A stretch of 64,000 nt of DNA from Marinobacterium sp. (GTDB taxonomy: Bacteria > Pseudomonadota > Gammaproteobacteria > Pseudomonadales > Balneatricaceae): positions 186,001-250,000 of the forward strand of contig JAUWAC010000001.1 of the NCBI GenBank assembly GCA_030602245.1, given 5' to 3'. The notes beneath the pieces are model-generated. The model was given only the letters and a program-made list of their open reading frames with translations, did no database searches and was not told where the DNA came from. Position numbers and translations under genes: made by a program. This document shows positions 1 through 10,539 of this stretch, one piece after another. Position 1 is the first letter of the stretch. The number at the start of each line of letters is the position of its first letter.

Positions 1-282
1 TTTCATTACCGGATCGTCAAGGGCAGCAAGAACGCCAAGCTCGAAGAGCTGCTCGGCGACGATCTTTACCACCTGGTACGCATGTACCGTTACCAATTCA
101 GCGTGTCCAGCTCACGCCCGAAACGGGCGCTCAAGGAGCATCGCCAGATTGTCGATGCGATTGAAGCGCGCGATGCGGAGCTTGCCGAGATGCTGATGCG
201 TCGTCATATCAGTGCCGCGCGTCAGAATATCGAGGACAAGCTGAATTCCGTGACCACACCTCAAGGGGATAACAATGGCTGA
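1..282 (+). CDS. GntR-family transcriptional regulator, FCD domain (C-terminal part)
   Basis: Only the last 93 codons are in the window; the frame is open from base 1 to the TGA at 280-282. The visible part is helical and carries the FCD-type ending in which a conserved Arg/His-rich stretch ([19 protein letters not shown]) closes the ligand-binding bundle. Its stop overlaps the start of prpB (ATGGCTGA), so it is the first gene of the methylcitrate operon. GntR/FCD regulators sit in this position in Pseudomonas-like prp operons, where they respond to a pathway intermediate; autoregulation with the operon is inferred. The DNA-binding domain lies outside the window. Confidence 0.85.
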   Translation, partial: FHYRIVKGSKNAKLEELLGDDLYHLVRMYRYQFSVSSSRPKRALKEHRQIVDAIEARDAELAEMLMRRHISAARQNIEDKLNSVTTPQGDNNG

Positions 283-1168
283 GAAACTGACTGCGGGTGC
301 GCGCTTCCGTAAAGCGCTGGCTGAGAACCAGCCGCTGCAGATCGTTGGTACCATCAATGCTTACCACGCAATGATGGCTTCACGCGTCGGACACCAGGCG
401 ATCTACCTGTCCGGTGGCGGCGTTGCCAACGCATCCTACGGCCTGCCTGACCTGGGCATGACCTCCATGAACGACGTACTGGAAGACGTACGCCGTATCA
501 CCAGCGCTGTCGATACGCCGCTGCTGGTCGACATCGACACCGGTTGGGGGGGCGCGTTCAACATCGCCCGTACCGTCAAGGAGATGATCAAGGGTGGCGC
601 GGCAGCCGTGCACATCGAAGATCAGGTCGCGCAGAAGCGTTGCGGTCATCGTCCGAACAAGGAAATCGTGTCCCTCGAAGAGATGGTCGATCGCGTCAAG
701 GCAGCGGTCGATGCCAAGACCGATGATGACTTCTTCGTCATGGCGCGTACCGACGCGTTCCAGCAGGAAGGTCTCAACGCCGCCGTCGAGCGCGCGCAGG
801 CCTGCCTCGAAGCCGGTGCCGACGGTATCTTCGCCGAAGCGGTGCATACGCTGGAAGACTACACCGCGTTCTCCAAGGGCATCGGCGGTGCGCACCTGCT
901 CGCCAATATCACCGAATTCGGCGCCACACCGCTGTTCAACAAGAAAGAGCTGGCCGAACACGGTGCCACCATGGTGCTGTACCCGCTGTCCGCATTCCGC
1001 GCTGCCAACAAGGCCGCACTGAATGTCTATGAACACATCCTCAAGGATGGCGACCAGAAGGCGGTTGTCGACACCATGCAGACCCGCATGGAGCTGTACG
1101 ATTTCCTCAACTATCACGATTTCGAACAGAAGCTCGACGCACTCTTCGCCGAAGGCAAGAACAAGTAA
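275..1168 (+). CDS. prpB: Methylisocitrate lyase PrpB
   Basis: Cleaves 2-methylisocitrate to pyruvate and succinate, the last step of the methylcitrate cycle for propionyl-CoA in the cytosol. The 297-residue protein has the usual family length. The signature KRCGHR with catalytic Cys123 is present, preceded by the metal-binding VDIDTGWG segment (Asp86, Asp88). It starts inside the end of the regulator gene (overlap of 8 bases), which implies translational coupling, and is followed 63 bases later by prpC with its own AAGGAG-like ribosome site. All family hallmarks are intact. Confidence 0.97.
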   Translation: MAEKLTAGARFRKALAENQPLQIVGTINAYHAMMASRVGHQAIYLSGGGVANASYGLPDLGMTSMNDVLEDVRRITSAVDTPLLVDIDTGWGGAFNIARTVKEMIKGGAAAVHIEDQVAQKRCGHRPNKEIVSLEEMVDRVKAAVDAKTDDDFFVMARTDAFQQEGLNAAVERAQACLEAGADGIFAEAVHTLEDYTAFSKGIGGAHLLANITEFGATPLFNKKELAEHGATMVLYPLSAFRAANKAALNVYEHILKDGDQKAVVDTMQTRMELYDFLNYHDFEQKLDALFAEGKNK

Positions 1169-1231
1169 TCCGGCGTCCGCTGAATAGAGGGGCGCGACAG
1201 ATGCCCCGGTGACAAGATTAAGGAGACAACC

Positions 1232-2362
1232 ATGGCAGAAGCGAAGAAACTCGGGGGTGCAGGTCTGCGCGGGCAGTCAGCCGGCGAAACCGCCCTCTGT
1301 ACCGTTGGCAAGACCGGTGCCGGTCTCACCTACCGTGGCTATGACATCAAGGAGCTGGCCGACAACGCCCAGTTCGAGGAAGTAGCCTACCTGCTGCTGT
1401 ACGGCAAACTGCCGAACCGCACCGAGCTGGATGCCTACAAGGCGAAGCTGAAGAGCATGCGCGGCCTGCCGCAGGCGCTGAAAACCGTGCTCGAGCAGAT
1501 CCCCGCCAGTGCGCATCCGATGGATGTCATGCGCACCGGTTGCTCGATGCTGGGTAACCTGGAGACCGAACAGGACTTCAGCGAGCAGCACGACAAGATC
1601 GACCGTATGCTGGCCGTGTTCCCGTCGATCATCAACTACTGGTACAACTTCGCCCATCACGGCAAGCGCATCGATACCGAAACCGATGCCGACTCCATCG
1701 GTGAGCACTTCCTCTGGACCCTGCACGACAAGCAGCCGGACCCGCTGCACGTGAAAGTGATGCATGCATCGCTGATCCTGTACGCGGAGCATGAGTTCAA
1801 TGCGTCGACCTTCACCGCGCGTGTCTGTGCCTCCACGCTGTCCGATATTCACAGCTGTGTGACCGGTGCGATCGGCTCGCTGCGTGGCCCGCTGCACGGC
1901 GGGGCCAACGAAGCCGCGATGGCGATGATCGAGCAGTGGCAGAGCCCGGACGAAGCTGAGCAGGCGATCATGGGCATGCTCGAGCGCAAGGAAAAGATCA
2001 TGGGCTTCGGCCACGCGATCTACCGTGAGTCCGACCCGCGCAACGCGATCATCAAGAAGTGGTCGAAGCAGCTCGCCGAGCAGGTGGGCGATACCGTGCT
2101 GTACCCGGTCTCCGAGCGTGTCGAGGCGGTCATGTGGCGCGAGAAGAAGCTGTTCTGTAACGCGGACTTCTTCCACGCATCGGCCTACCACTTCATGGGT
2201 ATCCCGACCGAGCTGTTCACGCCGATCTTCGTCTGCTCGCGTGTCGCCGGCTGGACCGCTCACGTCATGGAGCAGCGCGCCAACAACCGCATTATCCGTC
2301 CGTCCGCCGACTACACGGGTCCCGAGTCGGCCGAGTGGGTACCGATCGATCAGCGCCCCTGA
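1232..2362 (+). CDS. prpC: 2-methylcitrate synthase PrpC
   Basis: Condenses propionyl-CoA with oxaloacetate to 2-methylcitrate. The 376-residue protein is a citrate-synthase fold enzyme of the short 2-methylcitrate type. Active-site residues can be placed at His222 (LHGGANEA), His261 (GFGHAIYR) and Asp312 (CNADFFHA). The start follows AAGGAGACAACC at good spacing. It lies between prpB and acnD in the same orientation. The prp context, rather than a TCA cluster, is the main reason for calling methylcitrate rather than citrate synthase. Confidence 0.96.
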   Translation: MAEAKKLGGAGLRGQSAGETALCTVGKTGAGLTYRGYDIKELADNAQFEEVAYLLLYGKLPNRTELDAYKAKLKSMRGLPQALKTVLEQIPASAHPMDVMRTGCSMLGNLETEQDFSEQHDKIDRMLAVFPSIINYWYNFAHHGKRIDTETDADSIGEHFLWTLHDKQPDPLHVKVMHASLILYAEHEFNASTFTARVCASTLSDIHSCVTGAIGSLRGPLHGGANEAAMAMIEQWQSPDEAEQAIMGMLERKEKIMGFGHAIYRESDPRNAIIKKWSKQLAEQVGDTVLYPVSERVEAVMWREKKLFCNADFFHASAYHFMGIPTELFTPIFVCSRVAGWTAHVMEQRANNRIIRPSADYTGPESAEWVPIDQRP

Positions 2363-2450
2363 GTCGCACGATCCCGTAGCCAAGGGCAGCGGTCGCGTTG
2401 GCGGCCGCTGCCACCCAAGCCCCTGAACAGATCCGATGGACACCTGTCAT

Positions 2451-5060
<2,610 letters not shown>

Positions 5061-5077
5061 GGCGTCGAAGCGAACAG

Positions 5078-5102
5078 GATACCCGTGCCCGACGCGGGTA
5101 TC
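5078..5102 (+). other. Hairpin 1 between acnD and prpF
   Basis: GATACCCG and CGGGTATC form an 8-bp stem in the acnD-prpF spacer, 17 bases after the acnD stop. There is no T run, so it is more likely an mRNA processing or stability element than a complete terminator. Confidence 0.5.
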
Positions 5103-5105
5103 TGA

Positions 5106-5146
5106 CCGTCCGCGGGCCTCTTGGCGACTGAGAGGCCCGCGGACGG
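5106..5146 (+). other. Hairpin 2 between acnD and prpF (16-bp perfect stem)
   Basis: Bases 5106-5121 and 5131-5146 are perfect reverse complements with a 9-base loop. The stem is very GC-rich and no T run follows. It lies 3 bases after hairpin 1 and 25 bases before the prpF start, so it could lower prpF expression relative to acnD or protect the upstream mRNA end. The role is inferred from structure only. Confidence 0.6.
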
Positions 5147-5170
5147 CCATAACAACAACGGAGCATTTTC

Positions 5171-6349
5171 ATGTCCAGTGTTCCCCAGATCAAAATTCCC
5201 GCCACCTATATGCGCGGCGGGACCAGCAAAGGCGTGTTCTTCAACCTCACCGATCTGCCGGAAGCGGCGCAGGTGCCGGGCCCGGCCCGGGATGCGCTGC
5301 TGCTGCGTGTGATCGGCAGCCCCGATCCCTATGGCAAGCAGATCGACGGTATGGGCGGTGCGACCTCCAGCACCAGCAAGACGGTGATCCTGTCCAAAAG
5401 CGACAGCCCCGACCATGACGTCAACTACCTGTTCGGTCAGGTATCGATCGACAAGCCGTTTGTCGACTGGAGCGGCAACTGCGGCAACCTGACCGCGGCC
5501 GTCGGCGCCTTTGCGATCAACTCGGGCCTTGTGGACCCGAGCCGGATTCCGGACAACGGTATTGCCACGGTGCGAATCTGGCAGGTCAATATCGAAAAAA
5601 CGATCATCGCCCGGGTGCCCATCACCAATGGCGAAGTGCAGGAAACCGGTGATTTCGAGCTCGACGGCGTGACGTTCCCGGCGGCCGAAGTGCAGGTCGA
5701 ATTCATGGACCCGGCCGACGGCGAAGGGGCCATGTTCCCGACCGGCAATCTGGTGGACGACCTTGAGGTGCCGGGGATCGGCACGCTGAAGGCGACCATG
5801 ATCAATGCCGGCATCCCGACCATCTTCCTCAATGCCGAGGAGATCGGTTACACCGGTACCGAACTGCAGGACGCGATCAACAACGACAGCAAGGCGTTGG
5901 AGATGTTCGAAACCATCCGGGCGCACGGCGCGATCCGTATGGGGCTGATCAACAGCGTTGATGAGGCGGCAGGCCGGCAGCACACGCCGAAGATCGCGTT
6001 TGTCGCCAGGCCGCAGAGCTATGTGGCGTCCAGCGGTAAGGAGGTCGGTGCCGACGAGATCGACCTGCTGGTGCGAGCCCTGTCGATGGGCAAGCTGCAT
6101 CATGCCATGATGGGGACCGCAGCTGTTGCCATCAGCGCCGCGGCGGTCGTGCCGGGCACGCTGGTGAATCAGGCCGCCGGTGGCGGTGAGCGCAACTTCG
6201 TGCGCTTCGGACATCCGTCCGGCACGCTGCGCGTCGGTGCCGAGGCCAAACAGATTAACGGCGACTGGACCGTGACCAAGGCGATCATGAGTCGCAGTGC
6301 CCGTGTCCTCATGGAGGGCTGGGTGCGCATCCCGGGTGATGCATTCTGA
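5171..6349 (+). CDS. prpF: 2-methylaconitate cis-trans isomerase PrpF
   Basis: Converts trans-2-methylaconitate made by AcnD to the cis isomer, allowing return to 2-methylisocitrate. The 392-residue protein has the N-terminal family motif YMRGGTSKGVFF at about residues 13-24 and the WSGNCGNLTAAVGAF segment with the conserved Cys near residue 107. Last gene of the operon; a strong terminator follows at 6466. No prpD homologue is present in the window, consistent with the acnD/prpF version of the pathway. Confidence 0.95.
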   Translation: MSSVPQIKIPATYMRGGTSKGVFFNLTDLPEAAQVPGPARDALLLRVIGSPDPYGKQIDGMGGATSSTSKTVILSKSDSPDHDVNYLFGQVSIDKPFVDWSGNCGNLTAAVGAFAINSGLVDPSRIPDNGIATVRIWQVNIEKTIIARVPITNGEVQETGDFELDGVTFPAAEVQVEFMDPADGEGAMFPTGNLVDDLEVPGIGTLKATMINAGIPTIFLNAEEIGYTGTELQDAINNDSKALEMFETIRAHGAIRMGLINSVDEAAGRQHTPKIAFVARPQSYVASSGKEVGADEIDLLVRALSMGKLHHAMMGTAAVAISAAAVVPGTLVNQAAGGGERNFVRFGHPSGTLRVGAEAKQINGDWTVTKAIMSRSARVLMEGWVRIPGDAF

Positions 6350-6465
6350 GCGGCAGGGATTGCCGCTAAACCTCGAGTCGACGTGTTAAGGGACGACCGG
6401 TTGCGTGCAATCGGTCCAACCGCTGGCCACCCGGGTCACCTGTCAGCCCGGTCGGCCAGAACTTG

Positions 6466-6491
6466 AGCCCGCACATTTTGCGGGCTTTTTT
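6466..6491 (+). terminator. Rho-independent terminator of the prp operon
   Basis: AGCCCGC and GCGGGCT form a 7-bp stem around an ACATTTT loop, followed by six T residues. It lies 117 bases after the prpF stop and before the next gene on the same strand. Confidence 0.9.
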
Positions 6492-6574
6492 CTTGTGACT
6501 CCGGTTTGAGACGTTAATATGTCTTTTATACGCTCCTGACCGGCCGTCGCCGGCGACTGATGTGTTGGAGTTCG

Positions 6575-7945
6575 ATGGCCAGGCCTCATTTCATTCAGAC
6601 CAAACGCCGCTTTCTGCCGTATCTGGCAGTGACGCTGGTAGTACTGACCGGCATCCCCATTACCGAGTACTTTCATCGTCTCGTTGTTGAACGGGCGGCC
6701 CAGGTTCAGCGCGTCGAAGCGCTCGGGGTACTGGCGCAGCTGCGCGCGCAGATTGAGAGCGAGGTCAACTCGGTACTGTTTCTGACCAGCGGCCTGATCA
6801 GCTACGTCACGGTGGAGCCGAACAGCTCGCCGGAACAGTGGCGTGCGCTGGCCGCTGAGATCGTCCGCTCCAGCCGTCATGTCCGCAATATCGGTCTGGC
6901 GCCCGGCAATGTGATCCGTTTTGTCTATCCGTTACACGGCAACGAAAACGCCATCGGTCTCGATTACGCCAAGAATGAACAGCAGTGGCCGGCGGTCGAG
7001 CGCGCCATCACGCTGGGCGGTACCGTGCTCGCCGGCCCGCTGCAGCTGGTGCAGGGCGGCCTTGGTCTGATCGCCCGTACGCCGATCTACGCCCGCCCGG
7101 ATCCGGCGGAGACTGCCCGCTACTGGGGGCTGGCATCGGTGGTCATCGATGCCGATAGCCTGTTTGCCGACGCCGGTATTCGGCCTGACGTCAGCGGTTA
7201 CGAGATCGCGATCATCGGCCGTGACGGACTGGGTCTGAAAGGGGAGATGGTGTTCGGCTCGCCGGACGTGTTCGATGACAGTATCGCCAGACTCAATGTC
7301 GTGTTCCCCAACGGACACTGGGTACTGGCCGCACGCGCGGTAGAGACAGTCGGCTCCTATTGGGCCGGCGGACAGGTGGTACGTTTGGTCGGGTACGGCT
7401 TTCTGACCGTGCTGACGATTCTGCTGGTCATTCTGGTACGCCTCTATCACGGCAGTCGCGGTGAAGCGATGCATGATCCACTGACCGGCCTGCCCAACCG
7501 CCGTCTGCTGATGGAACGGCTGATCCAGCTGGCCGTGCTGCATCAGCGCACCGGCGTCGGGTTTGCGCTCTATTTCATCGATCTTAACCGCTTCAAGCCG
7601 ATCAACGATCACTACGGACATGCGGCCGGCGATGCGGTGCTGAAAGAAGTGGGACGGCGTCTTGGCGCGCATGTACGCAGCACCGATACCGTGGCACGTA
7701 CCGGTGGCGACGAATTCATGGTGCTGCAGCCGGCGATGGGCAGTGCGGCAGCGGCGCAGATCGTTGCCGATAAACTGGAGCAGGCGCTGGCGGCGCCGTT
7801 CATTTATCACGCACAGGAGCTGAACCTGTCGGCAGCGGTTGGCTGCTCGGTGTACCCGGACGATGCCGATTCGGTCGATAAGCTGATCATGCTGGCCGAT
7901 GATCGCATGTATGAGCGCAAGGCGAAGAGCAGGGCCGAGCAGTGA
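6575..7945 (+). CDS. Membrane diguanylate cyclase, CHASE-type sensor plus GGDEF
   Basis: Predicted to make cyclic di-GMP in response to a periplasmic signal. The 456-residue protein has an N-terminal membrane segment (about residues 12-32), a periplasmic CHASE-like region, a second membrane segment near residue 280, and a C-terminal GGDEF domain with an intact RTGGDEF active site. RSTD five residues before it is the RxxD product-inhibition site. The start was set at the ATG preceded by GGAG at 6567; an ATG five codons upstream lacks that site. It stands alone, with no phosphodiesterase partner beside it. The sensed ligand is not known. Confidence 0.88.
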   Translation: MARPHFIQTKRRFLPYLAVTLVVLTGIPITEYFHRLVVERAAQVQRVEALGVLAQLRAQIESEVNSVLFLTSGLISYVTVEPNSSPEQWRALAAEIVRSSRHVRNIGLAPGNVIRFVYPLHGNENAIGLDYAKNEQQWPAVERAITLGGTVLAGPLQLVQGGLGLIARTPIYARPDPAETARYWGLASVVIDADSLFADAGIRPDVSGYEIAIIGRDGLGLKGEMVFGSPDVFDDSIARLNVVFPNGHWVLAARAVETVGSYWAGGQVVRLVGYGFLTVLTILLVILVRLYHGSRGEAMHDPLTGLPNRRLLMERLIQLAVLHQRTGVGFALYFIDLNRFKPINDHYGHAAGDAVLKEVGRRLGAHVRSTDTVARTGGDEFMVLQPAMGSAAAAQIVADKLEQALAAPFIYHAQELNLSAAVGCSVYPDDADSVDKLIMLADDRMYERKAKSRAEQ

Positions 7946-7958
7946 CCCCGGGTACGGA

Positions 7959-7984
7959 CAAAAAAATGCCGCACAGTGTGCGGC
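7959..7984 (-). terminator. Terminator for leftward transcription (possibly bidirectional)
   Basis: GCCGCAC (7968-7974) and GTGCGGC (7978-7984) form a 7-bp stem with an AGT loop. Read on the minus strand it is followed by ATTTTTTT, the layout of an intrinsic terminator for the leftward EamA gene. It also lies 22 bases after the cyclase stop on the plus strand. Confidence 0.7.
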
Positions 7985-8161
7985 AGTACGATAACTAGAG
8001 ATAACGCAAGGAAAAGCAAAAAACCGAAAGGAAGCGCGGGATAGGAATCCTTACATCAGCGCGTGTACCCCAACAACAACGACAGGATGCGCGCCTCCCT
8101 CGGAATAGTTGTAATGCTAAAGTCTGATTCCGTTGGCGACAAATGATGCTTTGTCTGGCAT

Positions 8162-8182
8162 TAGTTGAGTTTTACTCAACTA
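8162..8182. repeat. 9-bp inverted repeat downstream of the EamA gene
   Basis: TAGTTGAGT and ACTCAACTA are perfect complements around TTT. It lies 10 bases beyond the stop of the leftward transporter gene. The stem is AT-rich and lacks a T run on either strand, so it may be a weak terminator or a protein site. Confidence 0.45.
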
Positions 8183-8192
8183 TTCGGGCGTC

Positions 8193-9074
8193 TCATGGCG
8201 CCCCTCGGCGTCGGCGCTGCTGACGGATCGCCAGCACTGCATTCAGCGCGATGGCACCAACGATCAGTGTCCCGCCGAGCAGCGTCGGGCCCGGCAGTTC
8301 CTCACCTAACGCCCACCAGACCCACAGCGGCCCGAGAATTGTCTCAATCAGCAGAAACAGACTGACCTCGGCCGAGGGCAGGTGGCGGGTTGCACTGAAG
8401 ATCAGCAGCGTGGCCAGTGGCATCTGAAGCAGCCCCATCAGCGCCAGCCAGCCGTAGCTGGCGGCCTCCAGCTGCAACGGTGCCGCAAACGGCCAGCACA
8501 TCAGGGCAGTGGCAACCCCCGATCCTGCGACCAGCGGCAGGCGTGGCAGCTGGGGTACGCGCCGCAGCAGTGCCAGCGACAGTGCCATGCAGACGGCCAG
8601 AATCAGCGCCAGCAGATCGCCGAGCTGCCCCGGCTGACCCAGTGATGCAGAAAATACGATCAGCACGCCGATAATCGAGACGACGATCGCCACCAGCGTG
8701 CGGCGCGGTGTTGCTTCGCGAAATGCCAGCCACGAGATCGCGGCGGCAAACAGCGGTGAGCTGGCGAGAATCACGACGGTATTGGCGACATGGGTGTGGT
8801 TGATCGAAAACACGAACAACGCCGAGTTGAAGCCGTACAAGACCGAGGCGAACACGGCGGCGAGCCAGAGCCGGGGGGTGGCAGGCCAGTGGATCCGGTC
8901 ACGGCGCAGGTAGCAGATGAATCCGGCGGAGAGCAGGATCAGGGTGCCGCGCCAGAACGCGATATCGGCCCCTGCGGCGGAGGTCAGGCGCACCAGCAAT
9001 GCATCGAAGCTCAATACCAGCACGCCGGTTGTGGCGAGCAGCATGCCCTGTTGGCGTTCGCTTGAGTGTGTCAT
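8193..9074 (-). CDS. DMT superfamily transporter (two EamA domains)
   Basis: A 293-residue integral membrane protein with about ten hydrophobic segments arranged as two EamA repeats, the plan of drug/metabolite exporters such as RhtA-like and YdcZ-like proteins. The N-terminus MTHSSERQQGMLLAT leads straight into the first membrane segment. Substrate cannot be read from the sequence. It lies downstream of, and in the same orientation as, the DAHP synthase gene but 100 bases away with a hairpin between, so co-transcription is uncertain. Confidence 0.88.
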   Translation of the reverse strand: MTHSSERQQGMLLATTGVLVLSFDALLVRLTSAAGADIAFWRGTLILLSAGFICYLRRDRIHWPATPRLWLAAVFASVLYGFNSALFVFSINHTHVANTVVILASSPLFAAAISWLAFREATPRRTLVAIVVSIIGVLIVFSASLGQPGQLGDLLALILAVCMALSLALLRRVPQLPRLPLVAGSGVATALMCWPFAAPLQLEAASYGWLALMGLLQMPLATLLIFSATRHLPSAEVSLFLLIETILGPLWVWWALGEELPGPTLLGGTLIVGAIALNAVLAIRQQRRRRGAP

Positions 9075-9135
9075 CAGCCCCTTCCGTGTCGGTTGAGTGT
9101 TACGGATTCAAGGGCGGCGGTGGTGCAGGCGGACA

Positions 9136-9163
9136 GGGTGTCGGCGCCTGCACGCCGACACCC
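9136..9163 (-). terminator. Hairpin after DAHP synthase, no T run
   Basis: GGGTGTCGGCG and CGCCGACACCC form a perfect 11-bp stem with a 6-base loop, starting 12 bases after the stop of the leftward DAHP synthase gene. No T run follows on the minus strand, so terminator function is inferred from position and stem strength. Confidence 0.5.
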
Positions 9164-9175
9164 GTAAAGTTGGGA

Positions 9176-10243
9176 TCAGCGCGTGGGCAGCACGTCCGAG
9201 AGCTTGGCACTCATCTCGCGCAGGCAGCGCTCCGTGGTCTTCCAGTCGATGCAGGCATCGGTCACGGAGACGCCGTACTTGAGATCCTCGAGCTTGTCCG
9301 GAATCGACTGGTTACCCCATTCGAGGTTGCTTTCGATCATCAGGCCGATGATCGAGCGGTTGCCCTCGAGAATCTGGTTGGCGACGTTTTCCGCGACCAG
9401 GGGCTGCAGACCCGGATCCTTGTTGGAGTTGGCGTGGCTGCAGTCGACCATGATGTTCTGGCTAAGCCCCGCCTTTTCCAGCGCCTGTTCGCACAGCTTG
9501 ACGCTGACGGAGTCGTAGTTCGGCTTGCCGTTGCCACCGCGCAGTACCACGTGACCGTATGCGTTACCCCGGGTCCGTACGATCGATACCTGGCCCTGTG
9601 CGTTGATACCGAGGAAGTTGTGCGGATGGCTGACCGACTTCATCGCGTTGACGGCGACGTCGAGGCTGCCGTCGGTGCCGTTCTTGAAGCCGACCGCACA
9701 GGACAGGCCGGAGGACATTTCGCGGTGCGTCTGGGATTCGGTGGTACGGGCGCCGATGGCAGACCAGGCGATCAGATCCTGAATGTACTGCGGCGAGATC
9801 GGGTCCAGCGCCTCGGTGGCCAGCGGCAGACCGAGCTCGGACAGATCGATCAGCAGCTTGCGGGCGATGTGCAGCCCCTCTTCGATATCGAAGGAATCGT
9901 TCAGATGCGGGTCGTTGATCAGGCCTTTCCAGCCCACGGTGGTACGCGGCTTTTCAAAATAGACGCGCATGACGATATAGAGCGTATCCTTGACCTCATC
10001 GGCCAGCGCCTTGAGCTTGCGGCCATATTCCAGGGCGGCTTCCGGGTCGTGGATCGAGCAGGGGCCCACAACGATCACCAGACGCTTGTCCTTGTGATCG
10101 AGGATATCCTTGATCACCTGACGGCCTTCCATGACGGTACGGGCAGCGGCTTCGCTGATCGGCAGCTTCTGTTTCAGCTGATCCGGCGATACGAGCGCCG
10201 TGTTGGATTCGATATTAAGGTCTTCTACGCGTTTATCGGTCAT
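9176..10243 (-). CDS. aroG: Class I 3-deoxy-7-phosphoheptulonate (DAHP) synthase
   Basis: Joins phosphoenolpyruvate and erythrose 4-phosphate, the first step of the shikimate pathway. The 355-residue protein matches the AroF/AroG/AroH class. The metal- and substrate-binding motifs GPCSIHDP, RTTVGWKGLINDP, ARTTESQTHREM and DCSHANSNKDP are all present. The choice between AroF, AroG and AroH (which amino acid inhibits it) cannot be settled by eye, so the symbol is provisional. It is transcribed leftward, divergent from dsbD. Confidence 0.9.
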   Translation of the reverse strand: MTDKRVEDLNIESNTALVSPDQLKQKLPISEAAARTVMEGRQVIKDILDHKDKRLVIVVGPCSIHDPEAALEYGRKLKALADEVKDTLYIVMRVYFEKPRTTVGWKGLINDPHLNDSFDIEEGLHIARKLLIDLSELGLPLATEALDPISPQYIQDLIAWSAIGARTTESQTHREMSSGLSCAVGFKNGTDGSLDVAVNAMKSVSHPHNFLGINAQGQVSIVRTRGNAYGHVVLRGGNGKPNYDSVSVKLCEQALEKAGLSQNIMVDCSHANSNKDPGLQPLVAENVANQILEGNRSIIGLMIESNLEWGNQSIPDKLEDLKYGVSVTDACIDWKTTERCLREMSAKLSDVLPTR

Positions 10244-10329
10244 TTTCCTGTCCTGACGACGATCGTGAGGCTGGGGTGGGGCGTCCTTTCACGCCAAGGA
10301 CGATCTTTTTACCATAAGCGCGGTGTCGA

Positions 10330-10343
10330 TATACAGCTGTACA
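10330..10343. promoter_or_regulatory. Near-palindrome upstream of DAHP synthase
   Basis: TATACAG|CTGTACA matches its reverse complement at six of seven positions. It lies 87 bases upstream of the DAHP synthase start, in the 296-base divergent spacer to dsbD, where an aromatic amino acid repressor site might be expected. The sequence does not closely match the TyrR or TrpR consensus, so the role is unknown. Confidence 0.25.
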
Positions 10344-10539
10344 TAGGTTTTAGGAGCGCGGTCGGGTTACGCCGAATAAGGGCCGGTGAACGCAAGGCCG
10401 TGCTGGCGTTGTTGTCATCGATGCCATGCACGAGTCGGCAGTGGCAGTGGTACACTGTGCCCCGCGGTATCGAACCTGGCGACGGAATAACAGTCACAGG
10501 TTCTGCCAACCCCGTTTGCTGTACAGAAGGATAACCGTC

